A DNA stretch of 64,000 bases from Azophilus sp026709365. Lineage in GTDB: Bacteria; Pseudomonadota; Gammaproteobacteria; Pseudomonadales; Azotimanducaceae. A model generated the notes under the pieces. That model did not search any database. It saw only the letters and a list, made by a program, of their open reading frames with translations, and had not been told where the DNA came from. A program made the position numbers and the translations under genes. The stretch lies in assembly GCA_965200175.1 (NCBI GenBank), contig OZ241345.1, positions 434,001 through 498,000 on the forward strand, written 5' to 3'. This document shows positions 16,406 through 24,572 of the stretch, in pieces. Position 1 is the stretch's first letter, and each line of letters starts with the position of its first letter.

Positions 16406-16419
16406 GGAGCGCTGGGTCG

Positions 16420-16809
16420 ATGCCGCACCTGATCGTCGAGTACTCGGCCAACCTTGAATCCCGTTTGGGGCTGGAGGCCCTGATGGCCAAGCTGCGCGAC
16501 GTTGCCGTGGCCGGCGGCGTCTTCCCATTGGCTGGCATTCGGGTTCGCGCCGTGCGGCGTGACCGTTACTTGATCGCCGACGGAGACCCGGCCCACGGCT
16601 TCGTTCATGTCATGGCGCGGATTGGCAAAGACCGCGGGGAGTCGGTGCGCCGCGCCCAGGCCCAAGCGCTGTTCGATGCGCTCCGCTCCCATCTGGAGCC
16701 GCTTCGCCACCATCAGGCCGGGGGGCTGGCGCTGTCGTTGGAGATGGTGGAGATCGATCCGGTCGGCAGCCTCAAGCTGAACAACCTGCATGAGCGGCTG
16801 TCCGGATGA
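16420..16809 (+). CDS. 5-carboxymethyl-2-hydroxymuconate delta-isomerase-like protein
   Basis: 129 residues. The start MPHLIVEYSANLE puts Pro directly after Met, and Pro is the catalytic N-terminal residue of the tautomerase superfamily. The rest (FPLAGIRVRAVRRD, YLIADGDPAHGFVHVMARIG, LSLEMVEID, KLNNLHERL) matches the CHMI family, which acts in homoprotocatechuate degradation in enteric bacteria. No other genes of that pathway are near, so the actual substrate is uncertain. It begins 14 bases after the CBS gene and overlaps the next ORF. Confidence 0.85.
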   Translation: MPHLIVEYSANLESRLGLEALMAKLRDVAVAGGVFPLAGIRVRAVRRDRYLIADGDPAHGFVHVMARIGKDRGESVRRAQAQALFDALRSHLEPLRHHQAGGLALSLEMVEIDPVGSLKLNNLHERLSG

Positions 16810-17513
16810 CGGCGCCCGCGCAAGGACCAGCCCGACGATGCCCCGAACCCAAGAGCGGCCGGTCGCCGGGCGCATCAGCCGGCCTGCGCGGCAACCTGGT
16901 TTCGCGAACCCGAACGCGGGTCGTCGCCGCAGCGTTGGCGATGGCGGCTGCGCAAGTTGGCGCCGTCGCCGCCATTGACGCTTGGGAGCTCATTTCCCCC
17001 ACCCACCTAGACTGGCGGGAACGGCCCCATCGCCGGGCCATCGCCGAGGATCTGCTGGTGCGGCTGAATCTGTTGGCGGACGTCATTCCGCCGCTCTCCC
17101 CGCAGCAGCAAGCCCAAGTGGCCAACGAGATGGCTGAACTGCAGCGCACCGAGCCCGGCGCCGACACCCGGCGGCGCAGCCGCCTGTACATGTCGCGCCG
17201 CTATCAACACTTCCGCCTGCTCGAACTGCTTGACGACACCCGGCGCAACCTCCAATGCGTCATCGCCGCCGACCGGGTCAGCGAGGAGATGCGTTGCTGG
17301 AGCCTGGCCAGCGTCAATTTCGGGGACGAGGCGAAGCTCGACCTCGCCCTCTCCATGCTGCGCAGCGCCCGGCTGATTCCCAAGGACGGCGCCATGCCAG
17401 TGAAGGCCCAGGATCCGTCCGTTTGGTACGGCGAGTACGGCCGCGGCATCCTCAAGCACATCCTGGCGCCCTACCTCGCCGAGCGCGCGGCAGATCAGGC
17501 GATCGGCAACTAA
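16806..17513 (+). CDS. Hypothetical protein with N-terminal membrane or signal segment
   Basis: 235 residues, not recognised. A basic, proline-rich start is followed by a hydrophobic stretch around residues 39-56 (VVAAALAMAAAQVGAVAAI), then a largely helical, charged region with HRRAIAEDLLVRLNLLAD, SPQQQAQVANEMAELQR and RRSRLYMSRRYQHFRL, and three cysteines. It could be periplasmic or anchored. The ATG overlaps the isomerase stop (ATGA), placing it as the last gene of the DUF1538 operon. A family A repeat follows. Confidence 0.6.
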   Translation: MTAPAQGPARRCPEPKSGRSPGASAGLRGNLVSRTRTRVVAAALAMAAAQVGAVAAIDAWELISPTHLDWRERPHRRAIAEDLLVRLNLLADVIPPLSPQQQAQVANEMAELQRTEPGADTRRRSRLYMSRRYQHFRLLELLDDTRRNLQCVIAADRVSEEMRCWSLASVNFGDEAKLDLALSMLRSARLIPKDGAMPVKAQDPSVWYGEYGRGILKHILAPYLAERAADQAIGN

Positions 17514-17520
17514 CCGTTTG

Positions 17521-17618
17521 TGTGCGGGCTCAGAAAATCTCGGAACCTGACCCACGCGACGAGCGCGCGGAGTTTCGCGCAGCGAAACTCCATCCGCGCC
17601 CGCTGCGCGGGCGCGCAG
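17521..17618 (-). repeat. Two-hairpin dispersed repeat, family A (reverse orientation)
   Basis: In reverse orientation this is a well-preserved unit: hairpin 1 GCGCCCGCTGCGCGGGCGC at 17597-17615 and hairpin 2 GGAGTTTCGCGCAGCGAAAC around 17569-17588, with the CGACGAGCGC and GGTTCCGAGATTTTCTGAGC tail. It sits directly after the DUF1538 operon, upstream of bchG; the 17514-17759 gap has no gene. Confidence 0.85.
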
Positions 17619-17622
17619 TTTA

Positions 17623-17651
17623 TTGACCTCCCCAAGCGCAATGCATAAGGT
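17623..17651 (+). promoter_or_regulatory. Candidate sigma-70-type promoter for bchG
   Basis: TTGACC at 17623-17628 and TAAGGT at 17646-17651 are separated by 17 bases, just after the family A repeat and about 110 bases before the bchG start. The -35 is good and the -10 weak. No clear TGT-N12-ACA site of the PpsR/CrtJ type was found. Confidence 0.35.
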
Positions 17652-17759
17652 GGCCGCTCGGCTGGTTGGCTGCACGACGCTGGAACCAGCCTTGATCATC
17701 GGGGAGTGCGGGGGCGGGGAGCCCTCGATTGGGAAACCTTAAGCCGGACTTGATCCAAA

Positions 17760-18659
17760 ATGACAACTGCCGTTGGCAAAGTTCCGCAGGTCGGCTCTTT
17801 CCTGGAGCTTCTGAAGCCCATCACTTGGTTTCCGCCGATGTGGGCCTTTGGCTGCGGCGTCGTCAGCGCCAATCAAAGCCCATTCAGCCGATGGCCGTTC
17901 GCGTTGGCGGGCATCCTGCTCGCCGGACCGCTCGTCTGCGGGGCCAGCCAAGCCATAAACGACTGGTTTGATCGGGAGGTCGATGCGCTCAATGAGCCGG
18001 GGCGTCCCATACCTTCGGGCCGCGTTCCGGGTTCCCGGGGGCTGTGGTTTGCCATTGGCTGGACCCTGCTGTCGCTGCTGGTGGCCGCCATGCTCGGCCC
18101 CCTGATCCTAGCGGCCGCCTGCGTGGGCGTGGCCATGGCGTGGGCGTACAGCGCTCCGCCCCTTCGGCTCAAGCGGAACGGCTGGTTGGGCAACGCGGCG
18201 GTGGGGATCAGCTATGAAGGGCTGCCTTGGTTTACCGGCGCTGCCGTGATGACCTTGGCCATGCCGAGCGTGCCGGTGATGGTCGTGGCCCTCCTCTACA
18301 GCGTGGGCGCTCATGGGATCATGACGCTGAACGACTTCAAGGCGCTGCGCGGCGACCATGTGGCCGGCATTCGTTCGCTGCCCGTCCAACTCGGCGCGCA
18401 GCGGGCGGCCGTTGTGGCCTGCGTCATCATGGCGCTGCCCCAAGTGGCGGTCAGCCTGTTCCTCACTTGGCTCGGCCAAGGGTTTCACGCGGCGATCGTC
18501 GGCGGCCTGCTGGCCATCCAGTTCGCCCTGATGCGAACCTTCCTGCGCTCCCCGGTGGAGCGTGACCGCTGGTTCAGCGGCCTCGGCGTCAGCCTCTACG
18601 TGCTCGGCATGCTGGTCAGCGCCTTGGCCCTGCGCTCCGCCGCGGGCATTCCCAATTGA
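17760..18659 (+). CDS. bchG: Bacteriochlorophyll a synthase (geranylgeranyl/phytyl transferase)
   Basis: 299 residues, a UbiA-family integral membrane prenyltransferase that esterifies bacteriochlorophyllide a with geranylgeranyl or phytyl diphosphate. The first Asp-rich motif NDWFDREVDALNEPGRPIP is at about residues 63-81, and the second is GIMTLNDFKALRGDHVAGIR near residue 183. About eight hydrophobic helices. LLKPITWFPPMWAFGCG at the start is typical of BchG. It is followed by a PucC-family gene and bchP, the usual bchG-orf-bchP order. Confidence 0.95.
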   Translation: MTTAVGKVPQVGSFLELLKPITWFPPMWAFGCGVVSANQSPFSRWPFALAGILLAGPLVCGASQAINDWFDREVDALNEPGRPIPSGRVPGSRGLWFAIGWTLLSLLVAAMLGPLILAAACVGVAMAWAYSAPPLRLKRNGWLGNAAVGISYEGLPWFTGAAVMTLAMPSVPVMVVALLYSVGAHGIMTLNDFKALRGDHVAGIRSLPVQLGAQRAAVVACVIMALPQVAVSLFLTWLGQGFHAAIVGGLLAIQFALMRTFLRSPVERDRWFSGLGVSLYVLGMLVSALALRSAAGIPN

Positions 18660-18798
18660 ACGTTTCTCGCCCGAATGTGGCAAACTGCTGCATCCAAGTC
18701 GAACTCAAGGGAGGCTGGGCTGGCGCAATGCCGAGAGGGTTCCAAGCGATGGCGCAGGGCTGCTCGCCCCATTTTGCCGAGCGTTTCGCAGCGCGATC

Positions 18799-20157
18799 AT
18801 GACGCCGGCGCCGGACTATTACCGCTGGTCCGAAATTCTCCGCATGGCGTTAGTCCAGACGTCCTTGGGTTCAATTGTGGTGCTCACGACCTCCACACTG
18901 AACCGGGTCATGGTGGTCGAGCTGGCCTTGCCGGCCATGCTTCCCGGCGTTTTGGTGGGCCTGCACTACGCGGTTCAGCTCACGCGGCCGCGCATGGGCT
19001 ACGGCTCCGACGTCGGCGGCCGCCGCACGCCTTGGATCATCGGCGGCATGGGCGTTCTTGCCCTTGGCGGAGTCCTCGCCGCCTTGGCGACGGCGCTCAT
19101 GCGGTCGGCGCCGCTTGAGGGGATTCTGCTCGCCTTGGTCGCCTTCCTGATGATCGGATTGGGCGTGGGCGCTTGCGGCACGACGCTGTTGGTGCTGATG
19201 GCCAAGGGCGTGGCGCCGCAACGCCGGGCAGCGGCGGCGACGATCATGTGGACGATGATGATCCTTGGGTTTGTTCTCACGACCTCGATCGCAGGTCACT
19301 TTCTCGATCCGTTTTCCATGCCGCGATTGGTTTGGGTGACGGTCGCCGTTGCGGTGATCGCCACCGCGGTGACGTTGCTCGCCGTTCGCGGGCTTGAGCG
19401 CGACCCCGCCGGGCATGCGGCCGACGATCAGGGGGCGGCGGGCACCAAGTTCCGCGAGGCGCTGCAGCAGGTCTGGGGGGAGCCGGCGTCGCGCCGCTTC
19501 TCGTTGTTCGTGTTCATATCCATGCTGGCCTACAGCGCCCAGGATCTCATTCTGGAGCCGTTTGCGGGCTTGGTCTTCGGTCTGACTCCGGGGCAATCCA
19601 CGCAGTTGTCCGGGCTGCAGAACGGCGGCGTGCTGATGGGCATGCTGCTGGTGGGTTTGGCCGCCACCCGGCTGGGGTCCGGATCGTTCGACACGTTAAG
19701 GCGGTGGACCTGCGCCGGATGCCTGCTCTCCGCCGGGGCGCTGGTCTGCCTCGCGGTGGGCGGCATGGTGGGCCCCGGCTGGCCCCTGCATGTCAACGTG
19801 TTCGCGTTGGGCGCGGCGAACGGCATGTTTGCCGTCGCCGCCATCGGCTCGATGATGGCGCTGGTGGGTGCCGGCATGGCGCGGCGCGAGGGCGTGCGCA
19901 TGGGCCTCTGGGGGGCCGCGCAGGCGGTGGCCTTCGGCTTGGGCGGGTTCCTGGGCGCCGCTGCCGTTGACCTGACGCGCTACCTCATGCCCTCCACCGA
20001 GGTTGCCTACGCCAGCGTGTTCGTCGGTCAAGGCGCGCTGTTCCTGCTCGCCACAACGCTGGCGGTGAGGCACCGCGAGGCCTTCTCGGCGGCAACGGCC
20101 AGCGTCGGCGGCATGCTCGCCGAACCGGCCGCCGCCAGTGCGCCTTCCACGAGATAG
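18799..20157 (+). CDS. PucC-family transporter between bchG and bchP (bch2/ORF428 type)
   Basis: 452 residues, about 12 membrane helices, major facilitator-like PucC/LhaA family. The family signatures TLNRVMVVELALPAMLPG, MGYGSDVGGRRTPWIIGG and DLILEPFAGLVFGL are visible. The gene between bchG and bchP in purple bacteria is routinely of this type and is thought to help deliver or assemble bacteriochlorophyll and light-harvesting proteins. The ATG at 18799 begins MTPAPDYYRWSEILRMAL; the frame is open farther upstream but overlaps bchG. It is the first of three PucC-family genes in the window. Confidence 0.9.
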   Translation: MTPAPDYYRWSEILRMALVQTSLGSIVVLTTSTLNRVMVVELALPAMLPGVLVGLHYAVQLTRPRMGYGSDVGGRRTPWIIGGMGVLALGGVLAALATALMRSAPLEGILLALVAFLMIGLGVGACGTTLLVLMAKGVAPQRRAAAATIMWTMMILGFVLTTSIAGHFLDPFSMPRLVWVTVAVAVIATAVTLLAVRGLERDPAGHAADDQGAAGTKFREALQQVWGEPASRRFSLFVFISMLAYSAQDLILEPFAGLVFGLTPGQSTQLSGLQNGGVLMGMLLVGLAATRLGSGSFDTLRRWTCAGCLLSAGALVCLAVGGMVGPGWPLHVNVFALGAANGMFAVAAIGSMMALVGAGMARREGVRMGLWGAAQAVAFGLGGFLGAAAVDLTRYLMPSTEVAYASVFVGQGALFLLATTLAVRHREAFSAATASVGGMLAEPAAASAPSTR

Positions 20158-20164
20158 CCGAGCG

Positions 20165-21412
20165 ATGGGCACTCGCCACATGGACAATGAAGTTTGCGCG
20201 GCGCACGTGGCTGAAGACACCTTGGATGCATCCTTTGATGCGGTCATCGTCGGTGGCGGGCCCGCCGGTTCAACGGTCGCCGACGACCTTGCCCGGCGCG
20301 GCCGAAAGGTTCTGCTGCTGGAGCGGGCAGGCCGCATCAAGCCTTGCGGCGGCGCCGTCCCGCCGCGGCTGCTGCGCGACTTCGAGATCCCTGATTCCCT
20401 GCTGGTGGCTCGGTCAACCACTGCCCGGGTGATCTCCCCGAGCCTGCGCAAAGTCGATATGTCGATCAACGGCTTCGTCGGAATGGTTGATCGCGAGGAC
20501 TTCGATGAGTGGTTGCGCGACCGCGCCGAGCGGTCGGGGACCACGCGGCGAACCGGCACTTTCGAGCGCCTGTCACGGGACTCCCAAGGCAGGCCCCTGG
20601 TGCATTGCATCGAACGCGATGCCCAAGGGGCGACCAGACACAGGGTGTATCGCGCCCAAGCGGTGGTGGGGGCCGATGGCGCGAATTCCCAAGTGGGCAA
20701 GCAGTGCGTCAAAGGCGCCGACAAAATCCCGTTCGTCGCCGCCTACCACGAGGTCATCGAGTCGCCGGACGGCCGCGAGTCCAATTTCGCGCCGGAGCGG
20801 TGCGAAGTGTATTTCAAGGGCGAGGTCTCCCCGGACTTCTACGGTTGGGTGTTCCCCCACGGCGGGCAGACCAGCGTCGGCGTCGGCAGCGCCCGCAGGG
20901 GCTTTCCCCTGCGCCGCGCAACCACTGAACTCCGGCAGCTCACGGGGCTCGCCGAGCAGTCCACCGTTCGTCGCGAGGGTGCGCCGATTCCCCTGCGGGC
21001 GCTCAGGCGCTGGGACAACGGCCGCGACGTCATTCTGGCCGGGGACGCAGCCGGCGTGGTTTCGCCGGCCTCGGGCGAAGGCATCTACTACGCGATGATC
21101 AGCGGCCGCTACGTGGCCGACGCAGTGGATGAGTTTTGCCGGTCGGGCAATCCGCGGGCGCTGGCCGCGGCCCGCAAGCGGTTCAAGCGGAAGAACGGCA
21201 GAACCTTCTGGATTCTCGGCATCATGCAGCGCTTCTGGTACTCCAGCGACGCCCGGCGGGAGCGATTCGTCAGCATCTGCCGCGACCCCAACGTTCAGGA
21301 ACTGACTTGGACCGCCTACATGAACAAGGAGCTCGTGCGCGCCAAGCCCATGGCGCACGTCAAGATCTTCTTCAAGGATCTCGCCCATTTGTTCGGGCTG
21401 TTGCGGCCCTAA
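20165..21412 (+). CDS. bchP: Geranylgeranyl reductase (bacteriochlorophyll side chain)
   Basis: About 415 residues. The N-terminal FAD-binding motif AVIVGGGPAGSTVADDLARRG is followed by RIKPCGGAVPPRLL, VDREDFDEWLR, GADGANSQVGK and the second FAD motif VILAGDAAGVVSPASGEGI. BchP reduces geranylgeranyl to phytyl on bacteriochlorophyll. The C-terminal FFKDLAHLFGLLRP is typical. The start could be the ATG at 20165 or at 20180. It converges on bchC; the 76-base space between them has no gene. Confidence 0.95.
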   Translation: MGTRHMDNEVCAAHVAEDTLDASFDAVIVGGGPAGSTVADDLARRGRKVLLLERAGRIKPCGGAVPPRLLRDFEIPDSLLVARSTTARVISPSLRKVDMSINGFVGMVDREDFDEWLRDRAERSGTTRRTGTFERLSRDSQGRPLVHCIERDAQGATRHRVYRAQAVVGADGANSQVGKQCVKGADKIPFVAAYHEVIESPDGRESNFAPERCEVYFKGEVSPDFYGWVFPHGGQTSVGVGSARRGFPLRRATTELRQLTGLAEQSTVRREGAPIPLRALRRWDNGRDVILAGDAAGVVSPASGEGIYYAMISGRYVADAVDEFCRSGNPRALAAARKRFKRKNGRTFWILGIMQRFWYSSDARRERFVSICRDPNVQELTWTAYMNKELVRAKPMAHVKIFFKDLAHLFGLLRP

Positions 21413-21488
21413 GCCGCCCCTCGCGCAATGGCGGCCAACGGCGTTGCCGACGCCTGCCCGGACTCGCCGGCAGCCCAAGCGGACCGCG

Positions 21489-22409
21489 TCACCACTCCAG
21501 GATCATCTTCAAGCAGGACGGATCCTCAAAAGCCGTTCGATAGGCCGCTTGCGCGTCACGTGCTGCGTATCGGTGCGTGATCAGGTCGCGCAGTTCGAGC
21601 GCACCGGTCTCGGCCTGCTTGGCCACGGCGGCGAGGTCGTCCGGGCGCCATTGCGCGGCAATCCGCAGGTGCGCCTCCTTCATGAAGGCCGGCGCAAAGT
21701 CGAACGCAATCCGCTTGGCGTAGAACCCCGCCAGCACGATCTCGCCGCCCGGTTTGAGATGCTCGATCAATCCATCAACGATGGCGGCATCGCCGCTGGC
21801 GTCGAACGCCGACCGGTACTGGTTGGCATCCTCCGTGGCGGACGACAAGCGGTAGCCTTGGGCCCCGGACATTCGTTGCGGATGGCGTTCCCAAACCGTC
21901 GGGCGGCTGCCCCGCAACAGTGCAAGACGAGCCAAAATGCGGCCCAGTGCGCCGTGCCCGACGATGAGTTCCGGGGGTGCGTCGGCTATGGCAATGGCAT
22001 GCTCGGCGGTCGCCGCCAAGGCCAGCAGAATGCCGCCCTCGCCGAGCGCCTCGCTCAGCGGCACCACCCGGCTGCCGTGCACGACCACGCGCGAGGCGGC
22101 GCCCCCGAACAGCCCGCGAACGCCTTGGAAGCAGTTGGCGCCGCCCACGAAAACACGCTCTCCCACGGCCCGCCCGGAATGGGCGCCTGCCACCCGGATG
22201 CGGCCGACCGATTCGTAGCCCGGCACCAGCGGATACCCCATGCCCGGAAACTCCGGCATGTCCCCCGACCACAGGAGGCGCTCGGTGCCGCCGCTGATTC
22301 CCGTCCACTCCATATCGACGATGACGTCCTCGTCACTCGCTTCCACGAGCTCCAGCTCGTCGAGCGTGATGGACCCGGGCGCCGTCAGGACTACGGCTTG
22401 GGCACGCAT
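21489..22409 (-). CDS. bchC: Bacteriochlorophyllide C-3 hydroxyethyl dehydrogenase
   Basis: 306 residues from the ATG at 22409 (MRAQAVVLTAPGSI). BchC oxidises the 3-hydroxyethyl group to the 3-acetyl group of bacteriochlorophyllide a. Seen: DVIVDMEWTGISGGTERLLW, GMGYPLVPGYESVGRI, the Rossmann-like LIVGHGALGRILARLA and DASGDAAIVDGLIEHLKPGG. In most purple bacteria bchC is followed by bchX, bchY and bchZ; here it is the last gene of the minus-strand transcript and meets bchP head-on. Twenty-five bases upstream is a deformylase gene, so the usual crtF-bchC contact is broken by the puc block. Confidence 0.95.
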   Translation of the reverse strand: MRAQAVVLTAPGSITLDELELVEASDEDVIVDMEWTGISGGTERLLWSGDMPEFPGMGYPLVPGYESVGRIRVAGAHSGRAVGERVFVGGANCFQGVRGLFGGAASRVVVHGSRVVPLSEALGEGGILLALAATAEHAIAIADAPPELIVGHGALGRILARLALLRGSRPTVWERHPQRMSGAQGYRLSSATEDANQYRSAFDASGDAAIVDGLIEHLKPGGEIVLAGFYAKRIAFDFAPAFMKEAHLRIAAQWRPDDLAAVAKQAETGALELRDLITHRYAARDAQAAYRTAFEDPSCLKMILEW

Positions 22410-22434
22410 GAGGTCTGCCGGGTCCGGCGCATCG

Positions 22435-22953
22435 CTAACCGGACAGGGCACTGGGCTTGCGACCGCTTTTCCCGCGCGCGGCGCGGCGGAAGCGAAGACG
22501 CCGAAACAGGGACATCCGGTCAACGAGAAGCTTGCCGGCGAAATGATCCATCTCGTGCTGCAGGCAGACCGCTTCCATGCCGCTGAGCGCCTTCTCGAAG
22601 GTCGCGCCTGCAGCCGTTCTGGCACTCACCCGCACCTCCGTGGCGCGGATGACGTTCACGGTCTGGCCCGGCACCGAGAGGCAGCTCTCCTGGACGATGC
22701 CGGGCGTGGAACTGGACAGGATTGTCGGATTGACGTAGGTCTGGGGCGCACCGGCGTTTGCGGACAGGTCCATGACGAGGACCTCCTGCCGGACATTGAC
22801 CTGCGGCGCGCTCAGCGCCATGCCCCCAGCGCCGTACAGCGTCTCAAAAAGATCGTCGATCAGCCGAACCAGCGCTTCGTCGAACTCACGCACTGGCACG
22901 GAGGGCAGGCGCAAACGTTCGTCCGGGTACTCCAGAACCTGCAGTTTAGCCAC
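22435..22953 (-). CDS. Peptide deformylase homologue, divergent motifs, in the puc operon
   Basis: 172 residues. Peptide deformylases remove the formyl group from initiator Met using a metal held by one Cys and two His. Motif 1 is GMALSAPQV instead of GxGLAAxQ, motif 2 is ESCLS instead of EGCLS, and motif 3 QHEMDH keeps both metal His and the catalytic Glu. The motif 2 Cys is present, so metal binding and activity are plausible despite the substitutions. Short basic tail (RRLRFRRAARGKSGRK). It lies six bases after pucC and 25 before bchC, inside the puc/bch transcript rather than with fmt, where the housekeeping def normally sits. Confidence 0.88.
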   Translation of the reverse strand: MAKLQVLEYPDERLRLPSVPVREFDEALVRLIDDLFETLYGAGGMALSAPQVNVRQEVLVMDLSANAGAPQTYVNPTILSSSTPGIVQESCLSVPGQTVNVIRATEVRVSARTAAGATFEKALSGMEAVCLQHEMDHFAGKLLVDRMSLFRRLRFRRAARGKSGRKPSALSG

Positions 22954-22959
22954 GGGCCA

Positions 22960-24381
22960 CTAGGCCCTTGCCCTGGTTTGCCGCATCGGACGGGACTCTC
23001 GGATCAACGGCACGGCGGCGACCACCGCAATGATCAACAGCGCGATTTCAAGGGCGTAAACCGTGACGTAGCCGATCGCCGCACCCGCAAAGATCCAGAT
23101 TTCCGCGGCAGCGGCTGTGGCGGCGTTGACCGCGTCCCTGAGGGCGCCGCTCAAAGCCATGCCCACGCCCAATGCCGTGGCCTGCACGGCGCCCCAAGCG
23201 CCCAACGCAAGGCCGGCTTGGCTCGGGGGCGCCCGGTTCATGGTGGCGGTCAGCGTGGCGTGCATGAAGACGGCGCCGCCGAAACCGACCAGCAGATTGC
23301 CGACCAGAAACAACCCGGAGGATTGCAAGGGCGCTGCCGATATGACCAGCGCGAATGCCGGAACGCCGACCAACGCGCCGGTTTGGGCCAAGCGATAGGA
23401 GTCGGCGCCATCACTGGGGGCATGGGATGCGAACATGAACCCCAGCAAGCCTCCAAGCGCCAGCAGCGCCGTCAGCTTGGTCGTGTCGGCCACGCTCATG
23501 CCCAGCACCTGGCCACCGAAGGGTTCGAGCAGTATGTCAGCCATGCCGAAGGCCATGGTGCCAATGCCCACAAGAACGAGACGCCGCACCGTGTGCTCCC
23601 CTTGGCGGAAGCTGGCCCAGGATTCGCGAAACGTCGGATCGGGCGCAGCCGCTGGACGCCCCCGCTGCGGTCGCCGAGTCTCCTGCTTCCACATCGAGAT
23701 GGCGTTCAGGACCATCGTGATCAGCGCCGCGCTCTGAATGACTTGGACCAGACGGCCGTGCGAGAAGTTCTCCAGCGCGGCGCCGAAGGCCAGCGCCGCA
23801 GCAATCATGCCAACCAGCAGCATGACGTACATCAATCCAACGACCTTGGCGTGGGACTCCTGGCGGGTGAGGTCGGTTGCAAGGGCAAGACCGGCAGTTT
23901 GAACGGTATGCACACCGGCACCGACCATGAGAAAGGCGAGCGCTGCCGAAGCCTGTCCGATCCAAATCGGGGCTGAGCCGGACTGGCCCTTGCCGGCCAA
24001 GACAAGCAGCGCGAAGGGCATGATCGCGAATCCGCCGAATTGCCAGAGCGTGCCCTTCCAGATGAAGGGCACCCGGCGCCAGCCCAATTCGCAACGATGA
24101 ACGTCCGAATTGAACCCGATCAACGCTCGAAACGGTGCAAACACGAGTGGCATGGCCAGCATCAATCCGACCAATGAGGCGGGAACCTGCAGTTCAACGA
24201 TCATGACCCGGTTCAAAGTGCCGACCAGCAGCACCATCGCCATGCCAACGGACACTTGAAACAGGGACAGCCGCAGAAGCCGGCCGAGGGGGAGGTCCGG
24301 CGTGGCGATGTCAGCGAAGGGCAGGTAACGCGGGCCGAGCTCCAGCCACTTGTTCGTCAGGTTCTGTCCAAAGCGGCTCAT
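22960..24381 (-). CDS. pucC: Light-harvesting complex assembly protein PucC
   Basis: About 473 residues from the ATG at 24381 (MSRFGQNLTNKWLEL), 12 membrane helices, PucC/LhaA family. Signatures: LFQVSVGMAMVLLVGTLNRV, LIGFNSDVHRCELGWRRVPF, ATDLTRQESHAKVVGLMYVM, DILLEPFGGQVLGMSV and GLALGAWGAVQATALGVG. PucC proteins are needed for LH2 accumulation. Being in the same orientation downstream of pucB-pucA, this copy is assigned to LH2, while the copy at 41049 next to puhA is lhaA. A 191-base gap with no visible gene separates it from the repeat protein upstream. Confidence 0.92.
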   Translation of the reverse strand: MSRFGQNLTNKWLELGPRYLPFADIATPDLPLGRLLRLSLFQVSVGMAMVLLVGTLNRVMIVELQVPASLVGLMLAMPLVFAPFRALIGFNSDVHRCELGWRRVPFIWKGTLWQFGGFAIMPFALLVLAGKGQSGSAPIWIGQASAALAFLMVGAGVHTVQTAGLALATDLTRQESHAKVVGLMYVMLLVGMIAAALAFGAALENFSHGRLVQVIQSAALITMVLNAISMWKQETRRPQRGRPAAAPDPTFRESWASFRQGEHTVRRLVLVGIGTMAFGMADILLEPFGGQVLGMSVADTTKLTALLALGGLLGFMFASHAPSDGADSYRLAQTGALVGVPAFALVISAAPLQSSGLFLVGNLLVGFGGAVFMHATLTATMNRAPPSQAGLALGAWGAVQATALGVGMALSGALRDAVNAATAAAAEIWIFAGAAIGYVTVYALEIALLIIAVVAAVPLIRESRPMRQTRARA

Positions 24382-24572
24382 TCGTCGCTCCGCATGGCTT
24401 GGGACTCGCCGAGCCGCGAAAGGCGGCCTGCCCGACAAGGCAGCGGGTTGGACGACAAGCGGGGGTTAGTGCGTCGCACGACACAAACAGCCAGAATGCC
24501 TATCGGCCGCACCGACATGAAAGCCGTCGCCGCGATGGCGGTCCCGCATCCGGATGCGTCGCCCGCAACCCG

